Shown: positions 31,326 to 42,863, counted from the stretch's first letter. The stretch: DNA of 64,000 nt from Auriscalpium vulgare (GCA_019915015.1 JAHBBC010000028.1:124001-188000); one strand, 5' to 3'. Notes: generated by a model from the sequence alone, not told the origin. Translations and numbers: made by a program.

Positions 31326-34300
31326 TGCGTCTGGAGCCGGGTCAAGTGCGGTGAGGTGCTGGGAAACCAAGAATGTGCGCAGTGACTGTCGTCTGAGTGA
31401 GGGTAGAACGAGTTGTCGCCGAGTCTTTATCTCCCCGCCTGGCAAGACTGAATACGGCTATGGGGCAGCGCTGTAGACTTGCGCAGCACCGATGACTCGC
31501 ATGAGATGTCGTTCCGAGGACAGTGCATAAATGGCCACTTGTGTTAGGAGCGAGAAGAGGTCGAGGTTGAGACGAGCAGATGTGCATCCTCTTTGAGGCC
31601 CTGTCGGCACGCGAGTCATTGCTTGGTGGGAATTTCGGTGGGAGGGAGAAGTCGCCTCGGTATAGAAGACTCTTTATTAAGACGCGATTCTTGTCCGTCT
31701 CTGGACCGCCTGGTGGCCTCCTGCAGGCGGCTTCAAGATCTGGGGTACAGGCTGAACAAAACACAGAATGCGACTAGAACTTTAGGGAGACCTATGAGAA
31801 CTGATCTAGCCGGTACCACTGTCGAGGAGTTGAGCTGGGGAATAGAACCGTCTCGGGGGTTTGCGATCGACGACTCGGAGCGGCAGACCCGTGCCGTCCT
31901 CGATCGCGGCGGGTCGCGACCGCGGCTACATTGGGTAAACCCAGATGTGGAGGACATCCGGGAAATGGAAAGTACGGCGTTGAGTACGGCGATCGGCCGG
32001 TCTAGATAGGCCCAGAGCAATATGTCTCAGATCTGGCACCCGATCTGCGACGTCAGTGCCCGTCCCGCCTGCCCACTATAATTCTCGAGTCGTTACATTC
32101 GACCGGACCACGATAATCTTTTCGAGACGGCTGCCCTGGCGCAGATTGTCAGCTAAGGTCACAATGCACCGATGCCGGTCCGGTGGTACGAGTCAGCGCC
32201 AGGCGCGCGGTCGTGCTTTCACTACCGTACGGCCACGCTTGACTCACACCACCGTCAAGACACTGGTCATGAAATTCTGAATTATTTCCACCAGTGTGGG
32301 GCAATGCTTGCGAGCACCCGTATATATCACGGTGATTTTTTCCCCTTGTACAATATAACTGTGGGATTATTCACAGTCTTTCGAGGTAAACCTACACATC
32401 GACTCGGCAGCTCCCTCCCAATCGTTTGCCCCGCCCAACACGGTGAACACCTGCACCGGCTGCCCATCGTGCCTGCCTCTCGGCGCCGACTTTGACCTCC
32501 TTCCCTGTTGGCCGCTCGTCGTCGTCATGATCATCGCATACGTAGCCGCAACGTAGCCGTCAGCGCGACATGCGAGCAAGTCTGCACTCTCGAAGGCTGC
32601 CGTATCAAACATATGGTATCCTTTTGCAGAGGCAGGGGCGGGGCGGGGCGGGGCGTGCACGCACGCGCTGCAGGGGTGCTTGAGAAGGAGAGCGGGCGGT
32701 GGAGGGCGCGCACGGGCACGATCACATCGAGCGACTGGCGGGGCGGCAGGCTCGAGCAGGAGAACGGCGGAAGGCGCGCAGGAACGGCGAGGAGACAGAC
32801 ATAGGGTGATATATTGTCTCTTCCATGTGTAAAGTACAAATGTATGCGGGGGGATGTCGTGCTACGGTGCGAGGGCATGCAGGGGCTAGGGTCTCGCAGT
32901 CGCCAGCTGTGCGCAAGCGCTGTTGAGTGACCCAAAACAATAGCCCACAGTTGCAGCGCGAGGAGCCGACGACGTACTTACATTCATGCCTGTCATTGTC
33001 ACCCTTCCTGATCATACGAGCGGGCGGGGGGTACCGTCTTCGATGTCAGCCGCGCGGTGCGGCGGTTAAGGAACCTAAGGCGCGCAACTCAGACCCGCAA
33101 TTGCAAGCGCGCGAGGCGGCAGCAACGACGTTCATTCACGCCCAGCGCCCTTCCTGATCGTACAATGCGGCGGGCGTGTGCTGTCGTTGTTGATGCCATC
33201 GTTGGAGCGGCGGACGGCGGAAAGGGCGGGCGGGAGCAGGATGCAGCAAGTGTAGAGGTGGGATAGCGGGAATCTAAATCAGGGGAGGCGGAATCGGGCC
33301 TGCCGAGAAGCCGGAATCAACGCCGTACTCCGGCCGTGTGACGGCGCCGTACAAAACCGCCGTACTTTCCAATGCCCTGACTTTCTGCAGATGTGGGGTT
33401 AGACCAGGACGTGAGAATACACGATAATGGGAGTTTTACCCGGCCTCCATCGTCTCCAGTGTTGTGTGTTCAATGCGTCGCCGTGCATCTCTCAATCCCG
33501 GCTTCCACACTTCAGCTATGTAACCCTCTCATCAGTGAGACTAGTAGCACTTCTGAGCAACTTCTAAGGCTCGCGCTGAGTTACTCGTCGGCTTCCCGGT
33601 AGGCCGGCACCGGCCCGTATGTTATAACCTGACACGGGATGCTCGTTTTTTTACCTCCTAGGTCAGCAGCGCGTATATCATATCGTATTATTGTTGATCA
33701 CTAGCATGAACGGAGGCTGGGTAGTGCGGCGGGCACACGACGCAGGCGCGAATGAGTGCGCCGCGATCGTGTGCATCGACGCCACCCGCGTTACCTCAAC
33801 GCCGCGCAGCATGCATTGCCGCCGCCGGAGTCGATGGCGAGTTGCCTGCGAGGCTGTGACGTAGCAATGCGGAGACAGTGGCAGTCAAGACCCGGGGTCG
33901 CGCCATGGGAGAGCAACTGGCCTGGCGCCATGTGCTCGTCGTCTTGAGCATGGCCATGGGCAGCAGCGACGGTGTGCGTCGTGGTCCAGTGCGAAGCGCT
34001 TTCATGCACGCGGCGGTGGGCATGTCGCGGGGGGAAGACCGTGAATGCGTGCGCGTGCTGGAGGACTGTGCACACAAGGTCGTATGCTTGTGCTCGTGCT
34101 TGTTTAGTATCTGGCACCGCAGAGGCGCGGCGGCGGCACATCCTTACTGTAAGCCCGCCGGGGACCGGCTGAGTGCACTCGCTATATGTACGCGTTCGGG
34201 CGCAGGCTGAACAGCGTCCGCGACGCGCTCAGAGCCGTCAGGCGGCGTACGCTGGACGCGGTTGTCGGCGGAGGCAGGCCCCGGCCGTGCCGCGCCCAAT

Positions 34301-34686
34301 AGCAGTTGACTTGTAAGTACTGCTGCCCCCGGGCCTCAGCTTCTTCGTCCCTCCCTCAACGTATCAACGTTGACAGAAAATGAGGCTTTCTGCTTACTTT
34401 CTGCACTGTAGCCTTGATCCGATGGATCCTCTTTGACGAGCGCGTAGAATGGACTCATTGACGTTGTCCTACTACGAGTATGCTGCGCCTCGTCGTTCCT
34501 GAATTCCGGGTGCGTTTGACCCATGGCAACATCACTAAAATTTGATACGGCCGTTCGGGATTCAACCAGTGGTGGCGTCTCTGTTTAGGTTTCTTTCGCC
34601 ACCATGATACGGGGTTGGAACTGCAATTGCGAAGCGACACTAGAAACATTATACCCACGTCGCCACCTGATTGTCAAAGGCAGGCA
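31326..34686. other. Intergenic region of about 3.4 kb between the two oxygenase genes
   Basis: It contains the promoter of copy A (left end) and the 3' flank of copy B (right end). No gene is recognised. It holds a G-rich run at 32636-32656 and a weakly duplicated segment (about 32948-33018 and 33103-33172). Confidence 0.4.
32636..32656 (+). repeat. GGGGC tandem run, possible G-quadruplex
   Basis: Four consecutive GGGGC units preceded by another G-rich stretch. Four G-runs of four bases spaced by one base fit the sequence rule for a stable G-quadruplex. Its role is unknown. Confidence 0.6.
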
Positions 34687-36422
34687 TCAATCCGCATCTT
34701 CGCGCGGGGCCTTAGGGATGATGACGAGTGCGTACGACAGATAAATGCTGTTCTCCGAGTACGCCTGCGCCTCATTGCCCCTAGCGCTGGTGTCATTCTC
34801 CTCCTTATGACTCCACTGCACCGTCGACCCTTGGAAATCCATCGCCAGAAACTGTACGGTGTCATTCACGCCAGTCAGCCAGGGCATGGTCGACTTGGCC
34901 GGGTCTATCCTCCTGGTTCCACCGAGGTAGTCGATGTGCTCGGCGGTGAACGGGTAAACGAGCGCCCCGAAGCTGCGGCTAACGGGCTCAAACACCTCGT
35001 TCAGGTCGACCGACGAGGAGAAGCTGATGACGATGGGAAGAAGGTGCACGTTGACGTGCTTGCGCCGCATAAGCGCGGTGTAGAGCAACGCGTCAAACCC
35101 GCTCAGCCGGTGCGTCTCGAGGCAGTACTTGCGCCTGAGGATCAAACCAACCGGCGCCTCCAACGCGTCCGTGATGTACCTGATGCCCGCGATCGTTGCT
35201 GTTTCGGCCTCCGTCTCGGCTTGGTCGGGCCCGTCGTCTTGGAAGATCTTGAACGCGACGACGGCGCGGTAGCCACTCTTGACTGCGGTGATCCGGTGCG
35301 GCACGTCCGGATAGAAGGCGACCCAGTGCCCGGGTTTAGCGGAGAACGTGTGGCGTGCATTGTCCTCTCCCCAGGAGGACCTGGCCGCATTCTGCATCGT
35401 GCCCGTATCGCCGCCACCCTGAATTTCTGCGTCCTTCTCCATCACCTCCTGACTCTCCGTGTCCGGCTCCATCACCTCGTTTTCCTCGTCGGAGTCCCAC
35501 AGCGGGCTATGCGGGCTGTACTCGCGCTGCAGGCTGAGCTCCAAGTTCTCTTCACCGGTCGAGTCGCCCGCACCGAGTAGGAAAGTCCCCACGAGGCCGC
35601 GCTCCGGCGTGTCCAGGTGCGTGTCGAAATGCCCTCCCTCGGCGTACAGATGGATCTTGTAAGGCTCCACGCGCACGCCACGTGGACTGAGGCTTCCTGC
35701 CCACAGCGCGCACACACGCTCGAGCAGCGCGGGCTCAACGGTGAACTCGCTCGCGTTAATCTCGCGGGCCTGGCGCACGGTGCTGTCCACCTTTGTCTCG
35801 TGCGTGCGCATGTCGCCGTATCCCGCCACTGCCGCGTTGGCGAACAACCGCGCGAGCTGCTGCGCCTCCGCGCTCTGAGCCGCACAGTACTTGTCCGTGG
35901 GCTGGACTGGGCCCGTGAGCGCACACCCGGGCCGGGAGACATCCAGAATGAAGGGTGTGTCGATGGTGCCGCTGGCGTGGACGGGCATCTGAGCAGCGAG
36001 GTGGGCGAGCCGCTCGACTAAGACCTGCCAACGAGCGGGGGATGATGAGCGCGCTGCGAAAACATTGCAGGACACCGATGTACCTCATTCTTGGTGAGCG
36101 GTTCCTTGTCCGCCTCGTTTTTCAGCACCTCATCATTATTGCCGTGATGGTCATACTTCGCTTCATATCTGCGGCCATTTACACTAAACTCCGAGCCCTC
36201 CACGTCATCCTCGTTAGATTCTTCGTCACTGTTGAAGTAGTGCGAGTTCGCAGCCCGACTGAGGCGTATCTTCGTCGAGCAGTGCCCGATGGCCTGACTC
36301 CTATTGTAAGAGACGCGCTCGACGGCCTTCTGGACCATCATTGCTGTGCGCGTGACTGCGATGAACGAGCTGTCCGACTCGGGCTGGAGTTGGGAAAGAC
36401 GTTTAGCAGATAGCCTCGCCAT
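34687..36422 (-). CDS. 2OG-Fe(II) oxygenase (prolyl-hydroxylase-like), copy B
   Basis: Two exons (36422-36084, 36024-34687) with a 59 bp intron at the same place as in copy A give 558 residues. The start is MARLSAKRLSQLQPESDSSF, followed by an acidic region (GRRYEAKYDHHGNNDEVLKN). The catalytic block HFDTHLDTPERGLVGTFLL and the distal YPDVPHRITAVKSGYR are intact, so the iron and 2-oxoglutarate ligands are present. The stretch from MPVHASGTIDTPFILDVSRP to the HxD motif is almost identical to copy A, while the acidic insert between HxD and the distal His differs in length. Recent tandem duplication is the simplest reading. The C-terminal domain (GALVYPFTAEHIDYLGG) is also kept. The substrate cannot be told from sequence. 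Confidence 0.88.
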
Positions 36423-37047
36423 GAGTGATCACGCACATGCATGTTTGCTGTTACTTCTCTGGCCGCGTCTAGTGGAATAGGTGGTTGGGACATCGAGAAA
36501 CCGTGCGCAGGTCCAAGGGGAGGTAACAGGCTTTAACTACCCCTGTCTGTGATAAGATACACCACGGGCCGGGAGCGACCTGCCCCGCAGATGACTCGCG
36601 TAAGGATAGGTCCGTGAACGGGTGGGCGTCGATGGCGATGGGAGGAGGTCGACGTCTGGAAGAGCAGGCGCACATCCTGTTCAGTGCACGAGCCCCGTAA
36701 ACCATCAAGCTCACCGACACGGTTGAATACTTGTTTCAAGGTGCTCGGAGTGGAAAAGAAGTTGGGAGCGCACCTCGCGATGGCGGCCTCGCCTCGGGCG
36801 CCCTTGGTGGGGACGCGGGAGTTACTGAAGTACTCTTGCGCACTGTCCCTGCGCGCATGCATACCCGCATCACGGTGTCCCGCATTCGACACCTACGTGC
36901 GGTGGGCTCGCGGTGGGGTTCGGCACAAGCTCGGCATGGCAATTATTTACGCTCCGCACGGGCGCGCCTCAATCGCGTCTCCGCCTCTTCCCGCTCATCC
37001 ACACCTCTTCCAGCTTCCACGTCCTTGACGCGCTCTCAACACACAAA
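36423..37047. other. Divergent intergenic region between oxygenase B and the CHZ gene
   Basis: About 620 bp that should hold both promoters, as the two genes point away from each other. No clear TATA or GATA cluster is seen. Confidence 0.4.
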
Positions 37048-37511
37048 ATGTCGACCGACGCGACCGCTCCCACCTCAGCTGCCGCCGCTGCCACCGCCCC
37101 CACCAACGCGTAAGTCCCCGCGCCGCCCCTGGGCACACGCACGCATCTGACGCGTCCAGCAGCGCGTCGCCGGCGAAGGACAAAGGCAAGGGCAAGTCCG
37201 CCGCGGCCGCCGAGGCCATCGACGACGAAGAGGACGAGGACGACGAAGAGGACGACGACGACGAGATGGAGGAGGACGACGACGAAGACGAAGTTGAAGA
37301 AGAGGTCCGTTTGTAATCCGTTTTTGTGGGCTATGTGACGCTGACGCTGGGGGCGCAGGAGGTCGACCCGACGCTGATCCTCGCGGGGCGCCGCCGCCGC
37401 ACCGCGCCGGTGGACTACACGTCGCAGGAGGCACTGCAAAAGGCGGGCCTCAAGCCGGAGGACCTGCACGATGACGAAGAGGACGCGGACGCGAGCATGC
37501 GCGACGACTGA
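37048..37511 (+). CDS. CHZ-domain histone chaperone
   Basis: Three exons (37048-37109, 37160-37304, 37359-37511) give 119 residues. An Ala/Thr-rich start and a short Lys-rich segment lead to a long run of Asp and Glu (about residues 40-70). The CHZ-type motif VDPTLILAGRRRRTAPVDY comes next, then an acidic C-terminus. In the CHZ1 family the acidic part and the motif together bind H2A.Z-H2B dimers for delivery to SWR1. The size and order fit that family. The short introns (50 and 54 bp) are GT-AG and frame-preserving. The tail DDEEDADASMRDD is consistent with a nuclear chaperone. The main doubt is that the CHZ motif is short, so assignment to CHZ1 itself is probable rather than certain. Confidence 0.82.
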
Positions 37512-37950
37512 GCGCGGCCGACACGCCGGCTGGCGCGTCGGCGAGGGGCATTCTGTAGTGGCAGGGATTGTCGGGCAGCTCGGAGCTGTTGTGTTGTTGC
37601 ATGTGTGCTTGCTCTTCGTAGCGGCACTTTCTGAATGAAAACTTGACCTGTCAGTGTCAAGTCGCGAGTACGTGCGCGCTGCCGCCTGGACATTTTGAAG
37701 ACGAGTTCCACGTCTCCCACTTCCGTTCTAGTCTCAATATCTCTCATGTCTTCCCGTTTTCAGGCACTTGCCACGACTTACACACACTTTCCACGACACA
37801 TCTTCCACGTCAACCGTCCAATAAAACCGTCAACCAACTCTTTCATTCTGACCCACCCCCACCACCCCACCAACTCACCCCGCAACCTACAACTACAACA
37901 CAAACACACACCCCAACCCCCACGGACGCAAAGCACCCACCACGAGCACA

Positions 37951-38139
37951 ACGCAACAGCAGCTTCAATCCGCGCTCACCGGCCGCGACGGCGCGCATTT
38001 CGTCAACCCCGAAGGGGAGAAACGCGGCCGCGCAGGCGGGAGCAGCGGGTCGTCGCTCGCTAGTGCGGGCGCAGGCGGACAGGCACTCGACGCGGGTAGA
38101 GAAGGGGGAGGTAAGTACGGTACGAAGAAGCGGAGGTAA
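37951..38139 (+). CDS. Possible small Gly/Arg-rich protein, 3' exon only
   Basis: One frame reads QQQLQSALTGRDGAHFVNPE, then a Gly/Ser/Ala-rich stretch (GGSSGSSLASAGAGGQ) and ends KYGTKKRR at a TAA (38137-38139). The TGRDGAHF motif followed by Gly-rich sequence and a basic end looks like a small conserved fungal protein, but I cannot name it. The 5' end is unresolved: no ATG lies just upstream in frame, so a short first exon would be needed, possibly within the C- and A-rich leader-like stretch at 37840-37930. The alternative is chance coding in GC-rich DNA. Confidence 0.35.
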   Translation, partial: TQQQLQSALTGRDGAHFVNPEGEKRGRAGGSSGSSLASAGAGGQALDAGREGGGKYGTKKRR

Positions 38140-38349
38140 GTAGTAAAGTGAATGAGGGCGGGGAAACGGAGGAGGAAGGATTGACGGTATGAGAGAGATG
38201 AGGGAACCGAGAGGGATAAATAGGTACAGCGAGACGAAAGGAACCGAGACGAGGAATATGACCAACAGGAAACTGAGAGAAATAACGATTAGGCGAGTGA
38301 GCGTCCGACATCCAGAACCAAAACAGAAAATCCGAGAATATTGCTGCGG

Positions 38350-39677
38350 TCAAAAGACCGGCGCGGACGCACGCTCCCAATCTGCGGCGTCCTCGAACTG
38401 CATCTCAAACTCGAGTGCCGACGGCAGCACATCCTCCTCGCTGCCGCCCATGAGCATCTCGAGTCCGAGCCCCGCACCGTCCGCGGGGAGCGCGTCCAGC
38501 AACCTCTGCATCTCCCGCTCTGCCTCCGCGTCGTCCAGCACCCACACATCCGCGTCGCTCCCGACACGCTCCTGCTCCTCGCCCTGCGGCGCTGCGCCGT
38601 GCCCGTGCTCCTCCAGGCGGCTCACGCTCGGCGCGTCCGTGGGTGGGAGCGTCGCGGTGGCCGGCCCGGGCGAGGCCGCGAGAATTTCGCGGAAGAGGTC
38701 GTCCATGAGCTGCTCGTCAACGTCGCCTTCTCCCTCGCCGAGCGGCGCAGGAGGAGGCGCGCCCATGTGTTGAGCGTCAAGCGCGTGTGCGCCTGCGCCC
38801 AGGTCGAAGAAGCCCGCCATGCTGTCGTCGAGGCCGAGGTCGAGTGCGGCGAGTCCACCCGCTGCTGGGGCGCCGCGGCCGTGAGGGCCGCGACGGACGC
38901 CACCCGTGCTAGGTGGCGAGTGGACGCGTGTTGCTCTGGCTCGTGCATGTCGGCGAGACTGACGGTGGGGCTGGGGGTCGATTGGGAGTAGGTGAACGAT
39001 GGCGCAGGCGAGAGGGGGAAAACGGGAGGCGGGGGCGGGACGAGGACAGGGAATGCGGTGGGTGGGTGCGCGGAGATCAGGTCCGTGGGTGAAGAGGGCG
39101 AGAGTGTGGGTGTAGGGGCGGGGGCGGAGGCGGAGGCGGGCGCAGTGTCACCGGTGGGTGCCTGTGGGAGCGCGAAGGGCGGGGGGATACCCGCGGGCAG
39201 CCCCTGCACCTGAAGCGCCTTGATGATGGCGTCCCACCCTGCCTCCAGCGTGCGCACGCGCTCGCGGAGCTCCCTGTTCTCCCGCTCGCGTGCGTCATCT
39301 GCCGCGCGCTGCTCGGCGCTCTCCCGGAGCGCAGCGAACCCCATGCCATCGCGCAGGGCGCGGTTCTCCGCGGATAGCTCTGCGATACGCCCCTCAAGCG
39401 CGGAGAACTGAGCCTTGCGCTTGTCGCGCGAGTTCTGCGCGGCGATGCGGTTACGGTGTGCGCGGGCTTCTTTGCGCTCTTCGGGTGTGATCTCAGCGCG
39501 CGAGCGCTTGCGTGGGGGAGCAATTGCGTCGGGGGAGGCGGCGCGCTTGGAGGAGGAGGCGGAGGAGGCGGTGTGGGTGACGATAGGTGGAAGGGATGAT
39601 GAGGATGCAGCTGGTGATGGCGAGGCTGAGGGGGAAGGGAGGGCGACGGTGTCGACGAAGGAATGGGTGCGTGCCAT
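38350..39677 (-). CDS. HAC1: HAC1/XBP1-type bZIP factor with frame-switching C-terminus
   Basis: The ATG at 39677 opens MARTHSFVDTVALPSP. The basic region EARAHRNRIAAQNSRDKRKA and a leucine zipper (ALEGRIAELSAENRALRDG and on) lie at about residues 65-130. This basic region is the form found in basidiomycete HAC1/Cib1/Hxl1, the unfolded protein response regulator. A Pro/Ser-rich middle follows. The first frame continues to 38622 with an Arg/Ser-rich tail unlike any activation domain. Another frame, from about 38910 to the stop at 38350, encodes an acidic hydrophobic domain: LDLGLDDSMAGFFDLGAGAH, then DEQLMDDLFREILAASPGP. That domain looks like the real transactivation region. Joining them needs removal of a segment of length 2 modulo 3 between about 38960 and 38860, where no good GT-AG intron fits. 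This is what an IRE1-processed HAC1 mRNA would show. The gene name is by similarity only. Confidence 0.78.
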
Positions 39678-40298
39678 GATGTTACTTGTGGGCGACGTTG
39701 ATGGCGAAGGGAAGTAAAGGAGGGCGGGGGACTTGTAGGAGGGGAAAAGGACTGCGCAGGCAGGACGTACGTGGTCGTAGGTGAAGAAAAGGACTTCCAC
39801 GTCGACCGCCACGTATCATTCTCCCGCGACAAACACGCGCAAACTCGACTGACGTGGCATCCGAGACCGGGCCGCTCCTCTCCCGCTCGCCCGCAGTTCT
39901 TTCTTCCCATTTTCCAACCAATCGCGGGGGCTGTATGGCAGTGTATAGGACAGGCTGGCGGCTCTGCTCTGGCAATGCTCTGCTCTGGTGCTCACATGGC
40001 GCTGTCACGCGTGTGCGCTGAATTTACTCGGATGCCAGTTGGCAGTCTTATCCATCCTCGCGGAAAATTCGAATCCTTCACCAGTGGCATTGACTGCGCA
40101 AATACTGTCAATCTCTCCCCAAGGCACTCAGATTTGGGAAGGATGTATACTTAGGCTCTGCTCACATGGTGGTCACACGTGTACGCTGCAGTGACATCTG
40201 GCTAATTGCTCATCTTATCCCCGGCGCAACTACTGCGCACTGGAGGTGCGCAGCAATACTGTAGCCTGCTAGCATGGCATACACAGCGTTCAATTTAT
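39678..40298. other. Intergenic, promoter and leader of the HAC1-type gene
   Basis: About 620 bp. The HAC1-type frame stays open upstream to 39812, but those residues look non-coding. The right end is the 3' flank of DJ-1 copy A. No tandem GATA box is seen. Confidence 0.4.
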
Positions 40299-41305
40299 TT
40301 ATTTTCCTTTCAGAGCGCTCAGGATCGCCTCCCCGACACCCTTGGCAGACGCAGGGTTCTGCCCGGTTATCAGAGTACCAGAGGTCACCACCTTGACCTG
40401 CAAAATGCATGTCAGGCATCCTACCACATCTCAAAGGCAAAAAACTCACGCCCCACTGCTCCGGCGCCTTCACAAACGTCGCGCCCAACTCATTCAGACG
40501 GTCTTCTACCAGGAACGGTATGTCCTAGAGAGAAATCGCACTCAGCAATTGACGAATTCAAATGGTACGGCGGCAGCTCATTACCTTGACCTTTTGCATA
40601 GTGACTTCTTCGTCATTGGTGAAGCAGGTCGCTGTTTTGCCGTCGAAGATCGACTTGCCATCCACACCCGTGACGCCGACGAGCGCACTGCGGCACCAGT
40701 GACCCCCTTGTAAGTTCAAAGCCAATCATGGCCGTCATATAACAAGCTTACGCAGGGCCGTGGCACACCGCCGCCACGGTCTTCCCCGCGCGGTAGAACT
40801 GCTCGCCGACGTCAGAAACGCCCCGCGCACGCGCACCCACGCACCTCATTGGCCACCGCGATGTTCCCCTCATGCGTCGCGAGGTCAATGACTGGCCCGT
40901 GGCCCCCGACATAAAATATCGCGGCATACTCGCCCACGTCGACTGTCTTCGGCCCGATAACTTTTGCGGCAGCAAAGCGCGCCTTCACAGCGTCGTCCTG
41001 AAGGAAACCGACGCTCTCGTCGTCTTTGAAGTTCTGCGGTCTGTCAGCGGCGGCGATACGAGAGCCTGCAGGCAGGCGTACCTCGACGCTGGCCGGGTCA
41101 AGAGGCGGGTTCGGGCCGGCGGGCGCGGCAAAGTCGATGTCGAAGTGCGGGGCGAGGACATAGTACGGGTGCGCCGCCTCCGGGAGGTACCAGCCCTGCC
41201 GCTTCGCCTCAGCACCCACGCACGATAACAAGATAGATGGCACACCGTAGGGCTGCCCAAGAGTGTCTTTGATACGGACGTGAAAACGAACAAAATGCGA
41301 GTCAT
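40299..41305 (-). CDS. DJ-1/PfpI-family protein (Hsp31-like), copy A
   Basis: Multi-exon gene starting MTRILFVFTSVSKTLLGSPT (exon 41305-41246). After splicing it continues GWYLPEAAHPYYVLAPHFDI, then DDESVGFLQDDAVKARF, then VGEYAAIFYVGGHGPVIDLA. The nucleophile elbow follows: VAAVCHGPA. GKSIFDGKTATCFTNDEE, GATFVKAPEQWGV and SGTLITGQNPASAKG complete the family pattern, ending LSALKGK. This is the type I glutamine-amidotransferase fold of DJ-1/ThiJ/PfpI. The Cys in CHG and the order of blocks resemble fungal Hsp31-like glyoxalase III or chaperones, so methylglyoxal detoxification is a reasonable but unproven role. About 245 residues. A tandem GATA box lies about 220 bp upstream and a TATA-like box about 50 bp upstream. 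Copy B lies upstream in the same orientation. Confidence 0.9.
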
Positions 41306-41349
41306 GGTGTGGATAGGAGTGTGAAGGATCAATCTGCTAGTCGGACCAC

Positions 41350-41358
41350 TGCTTTATA
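41350..41358 (-). promoter_or_regulatory. TATA-like box of DJ-1 copy A
   Basis: Reads CATATAAAG on the coding strand, about 50 bp before the start codon. The same element, with the same flanks (ctttatatgtgctcggcag), lies at the matching place before copy B. Confidence 0.6.
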
Positions 41359-41522
41359 TGTGCTCGGCAGCTCGCACGCTCATGACGCAAACAGCGCCAT
41401 GGCTAAAGTATCAGGATACGATGTCACCCACTCCCAGTGAGGGGTAAGTATTATCTGAGGTTGTTCGCCGGTGATAGGCAACTCGACGTTGATTCTCTCC
41501 GTCCTCCGAGAATCTGAGTGAC

Positions 41523-41538
41523 GATAAGATAAGATAGA
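41523..41538. promoter_or_regulatory. Tandem GATA box upstream of DJ-1 copy A
   Basis: Reads GATAAGATAAGATAGA, with two full GATAAG sites and a third GATA core, about 220 bp upstream of the start. The expected binder is a GATA-type zinc-finger factor. Confidence 0.7.
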
Positions 41539-41837
41539 TTGGTCCGATTCTCTCAACAGACTTGCTTTACCCGACAATCGCAATCCCTGAATCATAGGGT
41601 TTAATCGTATCCTATCCTACTGCGCTCGGGATGTCTGTTTGCACCCCATACATACGCACGCTACGACGGTTTACCATCGATCCGACGGTTTATCATCGAT
41701 CCATTGCATGGCACTGAACACTACTTTGACCGCCTTGTTACAACAATGTGTGTGCTTTCCGAAGTTCACGTAAAACCTATTGCCTGCAGAGCGTCCAATC
41801 CCCACTTGACATTCTTTCATTCTGACCTCCGCCGCGG

Positions 41838-42863
41838 TCAGTTAACCCCTCCATTCAGGGCGCTGAGGATCGCCTCCCCGACACCCTTGGCAGACGCAGG
41901 GTTCTGCCCGGTGATCAGAGTACCAGAGGTCACCACCTTGGCCTGCAAGATGCATGTCAGGCATCCCACATATCTCAAAGGCGAAAAACTCACGCCCCAC
42001 TGCTCCGGCGCCTTCACAAACGTTGCCCCGAGCTCGTTCATACGGTCCTCTACCAAGAACGGTATGTCCTAGACAGACAGATTACACTCAACAATCACCC
42101 CAGTTTAATTGGTACAGCAGCTCGTTACCTTGACCTTTTGGATGCTGACTTCCTCGTCGTTGGTGAAGGACGTCGCTGTTTTTCCGTCGAATATCGACTT
42201 GCCATCCGCGCCCGTGACGCCGACAATCGCACTGCGGCACGACTGAGCCCCTTGTAAGTTCCGGACGTTGAATGGCAAGCTTACGCAGGGCCGTGGCACA
42301 CCGCCGCTACGATCTTCCCCGCGCGATAAAACTGCTCGCCGACGTCAGGAACGCCCCGCGCAGCAGCATATGCTCCCGCCCACGCACCTCGTTGGCCACC
42401 GCGATGTTCCCCTCATGCGACGCGAGGTCGATGACCGGCCCGTGTCCCCCGACATAAAAGATCGCGGCATACTCGCCCACATCGACCGTCTTCGGCCCGA
42501 GAACTTTTGCGGCGGCGAAGCGCGCCTTCACGGCGTCGTCCTGCAGGAAACCGACGCACTCGTCGTCGTCTTTGAAGTTCTGCGGCCTGTCAGCGGCGGC
42601 GGGATACAGAACCTGCATGCAGGCGTACCTCGACGCTGCGCGGGTCGATGGGTGGATTCGGGCCGGCGGGTGCGGCAAAGTCGATGTCGAAGTGCGGGGC
42701 GAGGACATAGTACGGGTGTGCCGCCTCCGGGAGGTACCAGCCCTGCCACTTCGCCTTAGCACCCACGCACCAACCACGCACAATGACAAGATAGATCGCG
42801 CACCGTAGGGCTGCCCAAGAGTGTCTTCGATACGGACGTAAAGACGAACAAAATGCGAGTCAT
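41838..42863 (-). CDS. DJ-1/PfpI-family protein (Hsp31-like), copy B
   Basis: Tandem paralogue of the gene at 40299-41305 with the same start (MTRILFVFTSVSKTLLGSPT), the same introns and the same motif order. GWYLPEAAHPYYVLAPHFDI, FKDDDECVGFLQDDAVKARF and VGEYAAIFYVGGHGPVIDLA are kept, as is the nucleophile elbow VAAVCHGPA. The end differs slightly (LSALNGGVN). The catalytic Cys is present, so this copy should be functional. The upstream flanks of the two copies also align, including the TATA-like box and a GATA box, so promoter and gene were duplicated together. The reading frame appears intact through all exons. The physiological substrate is not known; glyoxalase III-like activity is an inference from the family. 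Confidence 0.9.

Noticed and set aside
38909..38963. A 55 bp GTCAGT...TAG intron in the HAC1-type gene
   Set aside because: The splice signals look good, but removal leads to a frame without the acidic C-terminal domain, so I do not use it to explain the frame switch.
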